Origin: Bradyrhizobium manausense
GTDB lineage: Bacteria; Pseudomonadota; Alphaproteobacteria; Rhizobiales; Xanthobacteraceae
Length of the DNA: 64,000 nt
Assembly: GCF_018131105.1 (NCBI RefSeq)
Contig: NZ_JAFCJI010000004.1
Coordinates: forward strand, 1-64,000
Direction: 5' to 3'
Below the pieces are notes generated by a model that did no database searches, had not been told where the DNA came from, and worked only from the letters and a program-made list of their open reading frames with translations. This document shows positions 61,505 through 64,000 of the stretch, piece by piece; within the stretch, counting starts at the first letter, position 1; every line of letters begins with the position of its first letter. The position numbers and the translations under genes were made by a program.

Positions 61505-61894
61505 ATGAGCACGAAAACCTTCACCAAGACCGCCCCGCCGGAATGGCTCCTCGCCATGTGGAAGGAGATCGACGACAAGACATTCGGCAAGGGCTTTGAC
61601 TGTTTCGCAGAAGATGCCATCTGCAATCTCGGCGTTGCCGACTGGCACGGCCGCGAGGCGATCCGCAACAATTTGCGGCAGTTCATCGACCGCGGCTTTA
61701 CAGCGCTCCACGACGTCGTCGAGTTCTGGGATAGCCCTGAGCTCAAGATCTTCCACGGCAAGGTCGCGATGCGTTTCGACGATCCCAACATCGCGCCCGT
61801 GCGACCGACGATGGTCCATTTCTTCTATATGGACGAAAAGGATCGCACCAAGGTGAAGCACTGGATCGGCGCGGTGGGACCGACCGGCTTCTAG
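61505..61894 (+). CDS. NTF2-like/SnoaL-type small protein
   Basis: A 129-aa protein with the cone fold pattern of the SnoaL/NTF2-like superfamily (WLLAMWKEIDDKTFGKGFDC, WHGREAIRNNLRQFID, and a series of strands to HWIGAVGP). Such proteins are isomerases, hydrolases or ligand binders. GGGAGAG before the ATG. Co-transcribed with the hydratase-like gene and ended by the strong terminator at 61917. Confidence 0.8.
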   Translation: MSTKTFTKTAPPEWLLAMWKEIDDKTFGKGFDCFAEDAICNLGVADWHGREAIRNNLRQFIDRGFTALHDVVEFWDSPELKIFHGKVAMRFDDPNIAPVRPTMVHFFYMDEKDRTKVKHWIGAVGPTGF

Positions 61895-61916
61895 TTTCAC
61901 CGACCGCAACGACAAA

Positions 61917-61951
61917 AGCGGCCCCACCTCCGGGTGGGGCCGCTCCATTTT
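61917..61951. terminator. Bidirectional Rho-independent terminator
   Basis: AGCGGCCCCACC (61917-61928) pairs perfectly with GGTGGGGCCGCT (61933-61944) around a TCCG tetraloop. CCATTTT follows on the plus strand, and TTTTGTC follows on the minus strand, so it can end both the rightward NTF2-like gene and the leftward pcaG gene. Confidence 0.88.
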
Positions 61952-61963
61952 GAACGGGACCAA

Positions 61964-62590
61964 TCAGATGTCGAAGAACACCGTCTCGTCCGGACCCTGC
62001 AAATTGATTGTGAAGGAATACGCCACCTTGCCCTCGCGCTCGCTACGCGCGGCGATCAAGGTCTTGCGACGCACCGGCGGCTCGACCAGGTTGAGCACGG
62101 GATCGGTAGCGTTGGCAGCCTCCTCATCGGAGAAATAGAGCCGTGTGTTGAGACCGATGTTGATGCCACGCGCGACGATCCAGATGTCGACGTACGGCGC
62201 GCACTTGCGCCCGGCCCGGTCGATGATTGCGCCCGGCTTGATGGTCTCGAAGGTCACCAGCCCACTCTCGAAATCGGAGCCGCCGCGGCCCCAGCCGCGG
62301 AAATCCGCGTCAAGCGCGCCGGCAGAACGATCGGCCGGATGATTGTAGCGGCCTGCCGCATTGGCCTGCCAGATCTCGAGCAGGACGTCGCGCAGCGGGG
62401 AGCCGCCGCCGTCGAGCACCCTGCCTTCAAGCGTGATCCGCTCGCCTCGTGTGTTCGGCGTCACCAGAACGTTGGAAAAATTCTTCTCGAAGATGTCGAA
62501 GCCGGCCATGGCCGGAATCAGGCCGATATGGACGTAGGGCCCGGCGGTCTGCGAGGCGGTTTCCTTGAGATAGTTGAGCTGCTGCGGCAT
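61964..62590 (-). CDS. pcaG: Protocatechuate 3,4-dioxygenase alpha subunit
   Basis: A 208-aa protein. It begins with YLKETASQTAGPYVHIGL and contains ITLEGRVLDGGGSPLRDVLL and EIWQANAAGRYNHPADR, the intradiol dioxygenase fold; as in other alpha subunits, the iron-ligand set is not complete. Together with PcaH it cleaves protocatechuate to beta-carboxy-cis,cis-muconate, the entry step of the beta-ketoadipate route. Downstream of pcaH by 4 nt; followed by the bidirectional terminator. Confidence 0.95.
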   Translation of the reverse strand: MPQQLNYLKETASQTAGPYVHIGLIPAMAGFDIFEKNFSNVLVTPNTRGERITLEGRVLDGGGSPLRDVLLEIWQANAAGRYNHPADRSAGALDADFRGWGRGGSDFESGLVTFETIKPGAIIDRAGRKCAPYVDIWIVARGINIGLNTRLYFSDEEAANATDPVLNLVEPPVRRKTLIAARSEREGKVAYSFTINLQGPDETVFFDI

Positions 62591-62594
62591 GAGC

Positions 62595-63377
62595 TCAGTT
62601 TCCTGCGGTGCGGTTTTCGAAATAGGTGGAGCGTGACCCGCGGAGCACGATGTCGAAGCGGTAGGCGAGCGAGTCGAGCGGGGTCGAGGCGTTGAGATCC
62701 AGCGGCGCCACGAGACGTTCGAGTGCGTCCTTGTCCGGAATCGTCGTGAGAATCGGGCAGACCGGGATCAAAGGATCGCCTTCGAAATACATCTGCGTGA
62801 TCAGCCGTTGCGCAAAGCCCGAGCCGAACACCGAGAAGTGGATGTGGGCAGGGCGCCAGCTGTTGACGAAGTTGCGCCAGGGATAGGGGCCGGGCTTCAC
62901 GGTGCGGAAATAATAGTAGCCGGTGTCGTCGGTCATCGCGCGACCGCAACCGCCGAAGTTGGGATCGACCGGTGCCAGGTACGTGTCCTTCCTGTGCCGG
63001 TAGCGGCCGCCGGCGTTGGCCTGCCAGAACTCCACCAGCGTGTTCGGCACGCCGCGTCCGCTCTCGTCCAGCACGCGGCCATGGACGATGATGCGCTCGC
63101 CGACGGGATCGCCGTCCTTGGCGTAGTTGCGGATCAGATCGTTGTCGAGCGGCCCGAGATCGTTGTGGCCGAACACCGGCCCCGTGATCTCAGAGACCGA
63201 GTTCTCCAGCGACAGCAGCGCCTGGCGCGGCGAGCGCAGCACCGAAGACTTGTAACCAGGCGCATATGCCGGCGGATGGATGGTGCGGTCGCGCTGAAAA
63301 AACCCGCCGTCACCCGGGGTAAACGGCTCGGGGCGATTGAGGCGGGGCTCCCGTAAGGCTGGCGCCTGGACATTCAT
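62595..63377 (-). CDS. pcaH: Protocatechuate 3,4-dioxygenase beta subunit
   Basis: A 260-aa protein with the four iron ligands of the family: Tyr126 (GGRYRH), Tyr165 (PGPYPW), His178 and His180 (RPAHIHFSV), spaced 39, 13 and 2 residues apart, the same spacing as in the well-studied Pseudomonas enzyme. The ATG at 63377 has GGGAGAG nine bases upstream; a longer frame to 63437 is not used. First gene of a pcaHG operon, divergent from a LysR regulator. No other pca genes are in the window. Confidence 0.95.
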   Translation of the reverse strand: MNVQAPALREPRLNRPEPFTPGDGGFFQRDRTIHPPAYAPGYKSSVLRSPRQALLSLENSVSEITGPVFGHNDLGPLDNDLIRNYAKDGDPVGERIIVHGRVLDESGRGVPNTLVEFWQANAGGRYRHRKDTYLAPVDPNFGGCGRAMTDDTGYYYFRTVKPGPYPWRNFVNSWRPAHIHFSVFGSGFAQRLITQMYFEGDPLIPVCPILTTIPDKDALERLVAPLDLNASTPLDSLAYRFDIVLRGSRSTYFENRTAGN

Positions 63378-63483
63378 CGGCGTTGTCTCTCCCTGTGGCC
63401 GCGACCGGTTTCGGGCGCTGCGTGTTGGCGAGATCATGGGCCAGCCTATTCCACAAATAAATAGATCGATTATAATGCATTAC
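63378..63483. promoter_or_regulatory. Divergent pcaH/LysR control region
   Basis: 106 nt between pcaH and the lysR-type gene. The palindrome TAATGCATTA (63473-63482) lies at the end next to the regulator start, and A+T-rich sequence covers 63450-63483. Such regions usually hold LysR operators that control both genes; the palindrome is a candidate. Confidence 0.5.
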
Positions 63484-64000
63484 ATGAGAAAAATCGATCA
63501 TTTGGCGCTGGACGGCCACGCTCTCGAACTGTTCCTGGCAGTGCTGGAGGAAGGTTCGGTCACAGCGGCCGCAACACGCCTTGACCTGACGCAATCGGCC
63601 GTCAGTCATGGGCTCAACAAGCTGCGGCGGATCGCGGGCGACCCGCTGTTCGCAAAGTCCGGCCGCGGCATTGTCGCGACCGCCCATGCCCAAGCCCTGG
63701 CCGCCAAGGCGCGCGCGCTGATCGACGAGATGCGCAGCTTCGCCGGCGGCGTCACTTTCGAGCCGGCGAGCGCGCAGCTGTCGCTGACGATCGCCGCCAA
63801 TGATTTCCAGCGCGACCTGCTGCTCCCGCACTTCTTCGACCATGTCGCTTCGCAGGTGCAAAGCCTAAGCCTGCGCGTGATCCCCTCGCAATCGCCCTCG
63901 CCCGCCGTGCTGCGCGAGAATCGCTGCGATCTGCTGATTACCCCACTGCCGCCGTCCGGCGTCGACATCGTGCAGAAGCGGCTGCTGAGCGATCATTACG
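63484..64000 (+). CDS. LysR-family transcriptional regulator, N-terminal part
   Basis: The first 172 codons are visible; the gene runs off the right edge. The winged HTH reads LELFLAVLEEGSVTAAATRL and LTQSAVSHGLNKLRRIAGDP, followed by LFAKSGRGIVAT and the start of the substrate-binding domain (LSLTIAANDFQRDLLLP). It is divergent from pcaHG, so it likely controls these genes in response to an aromatic acid (inference). Start is the ATG at 63484; an in-frame ATG at 63475 is also possible. Confidence 0.9.
   Translation, partial: MRKIDHLALDGHALELFLAVLEEGSVTAAATRLDLTQSAVSHGLNKLRRIAGDPLFAKSGRGIVATAHAQALAAKARALIDEMRSFAGGVTFEPASAQLSLTIAANDFQRDLLLPHFFDHVASQVQSLSLRVIPSQSPSPAVLRENRCDLLITPLPPSGVDIVQKRLLSDHY

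Noticed and set aside
63378..63483. PcaQ-type operator in the pcaH upstream region
   Set aside because: I could not find the GG-TT/AACC dyad reported for PcaQ, so the regulator is called only as LysR family.
1..64000. Mobile elements, CRISPR arrays, tRNA or rRNA genes
   Set aside because: No transposase or integrase frame, no regular short repeats with spacers and no recognisable RNA gene were seen by eye; a tRNAscan or Infernal run would be needed to exclude small RNAs.

Overview
The window is GC-rich DNA from what is most likely a Bradyrhizobium-type alphaproteobacterium (inference). The reasons are the codon bias, the alphaproteobacterial style of the chemotaxis, GcrA-like/Myb-like and LapG-type cysteine protease proteins, and the mix of exopolysaccharide, chemotaxis and protocatechuate genes. 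I see no phage, transposon, rRNA, tRNA or CRISPR. Genes are dense and most lie in operons with 1-14 nt overlaps.

Region 1 (1-37770) is a large surface-polysaccharide locus of the Wzx/Wzy type. A leftward operon (8061 to 1) carries an O-antigen ligase/polymerase-like membrane protein, two paralogous small secreted proteins that flank a LapG-type cysteine protease, a Wzz-tyrosine kinase chain-length regulator, an unknown membrane-anchored protein, a UDP-glucuronate 4-epimerase and the start of UDP-glucose 6-dehydrogenase. A rightward set (8121-12613) has a second polymerase-like protein, an acyltransferase, a Wzx-type flippase and a hexapeptide acetyltransferase. A second hexapeptide acetyltransferase converges on it. 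Then come a very large secreted protein (glycosidase-like domain, tandem repeats, RTX-like C-terminus), glycosyltransferases, a Wza-type exporter, two PslG-like periplasmic glycosidases (each next to a closely related glycosyltransferase), a methyltransferase, a second acyltransferase and the initiating sugar-phosphate transferase. A PPP-family phosphatase and the four dTDP-rhamnose genes (rfbDC and rfbAB, divergent) close the region. The nucleotide sugars that can be predicted are UDP-glucuronate, UDP-galacturonate and dTDP-rhamnose; decorations would be acetyl and possibly methyl groups.

Region 2 (37906-43355) is a patch of small and poorly known genes: short membrane proteins, a small Myb/HTH-like protein, a membrane EAL-domain protein, a VanZ-like protein, a CHRD protein and a GrlR-like protein.

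Region 3 (43497-56069) is a compact leftward chemotaxis operon in the order STAS, cheY, cheA, cheW, mcp, cheW, mcp, cheR, cheB and an unusual soluble coiled-coil MCP-like protein. The cheW-mcp pair is duplicated in tandem. A response regulator with an HD-GYP domain is divergent from it. No flagellar genes, cheD or cheZ are present.

Region 4 (56256-64000) has a secreted FecR-like protein with a CHASE2 adenylate cyclase, an SPW-repeat membrane protein, a divergent GlxA-type AraC regulator and DJ-1/PfpI hydratase with an NTF2-like protein, and pcaHG (protocatechuate 3,4-dioxygenase) divergent from a LysR regulator cut by the window edge. A strong bidirectional terminator separates the last two units.
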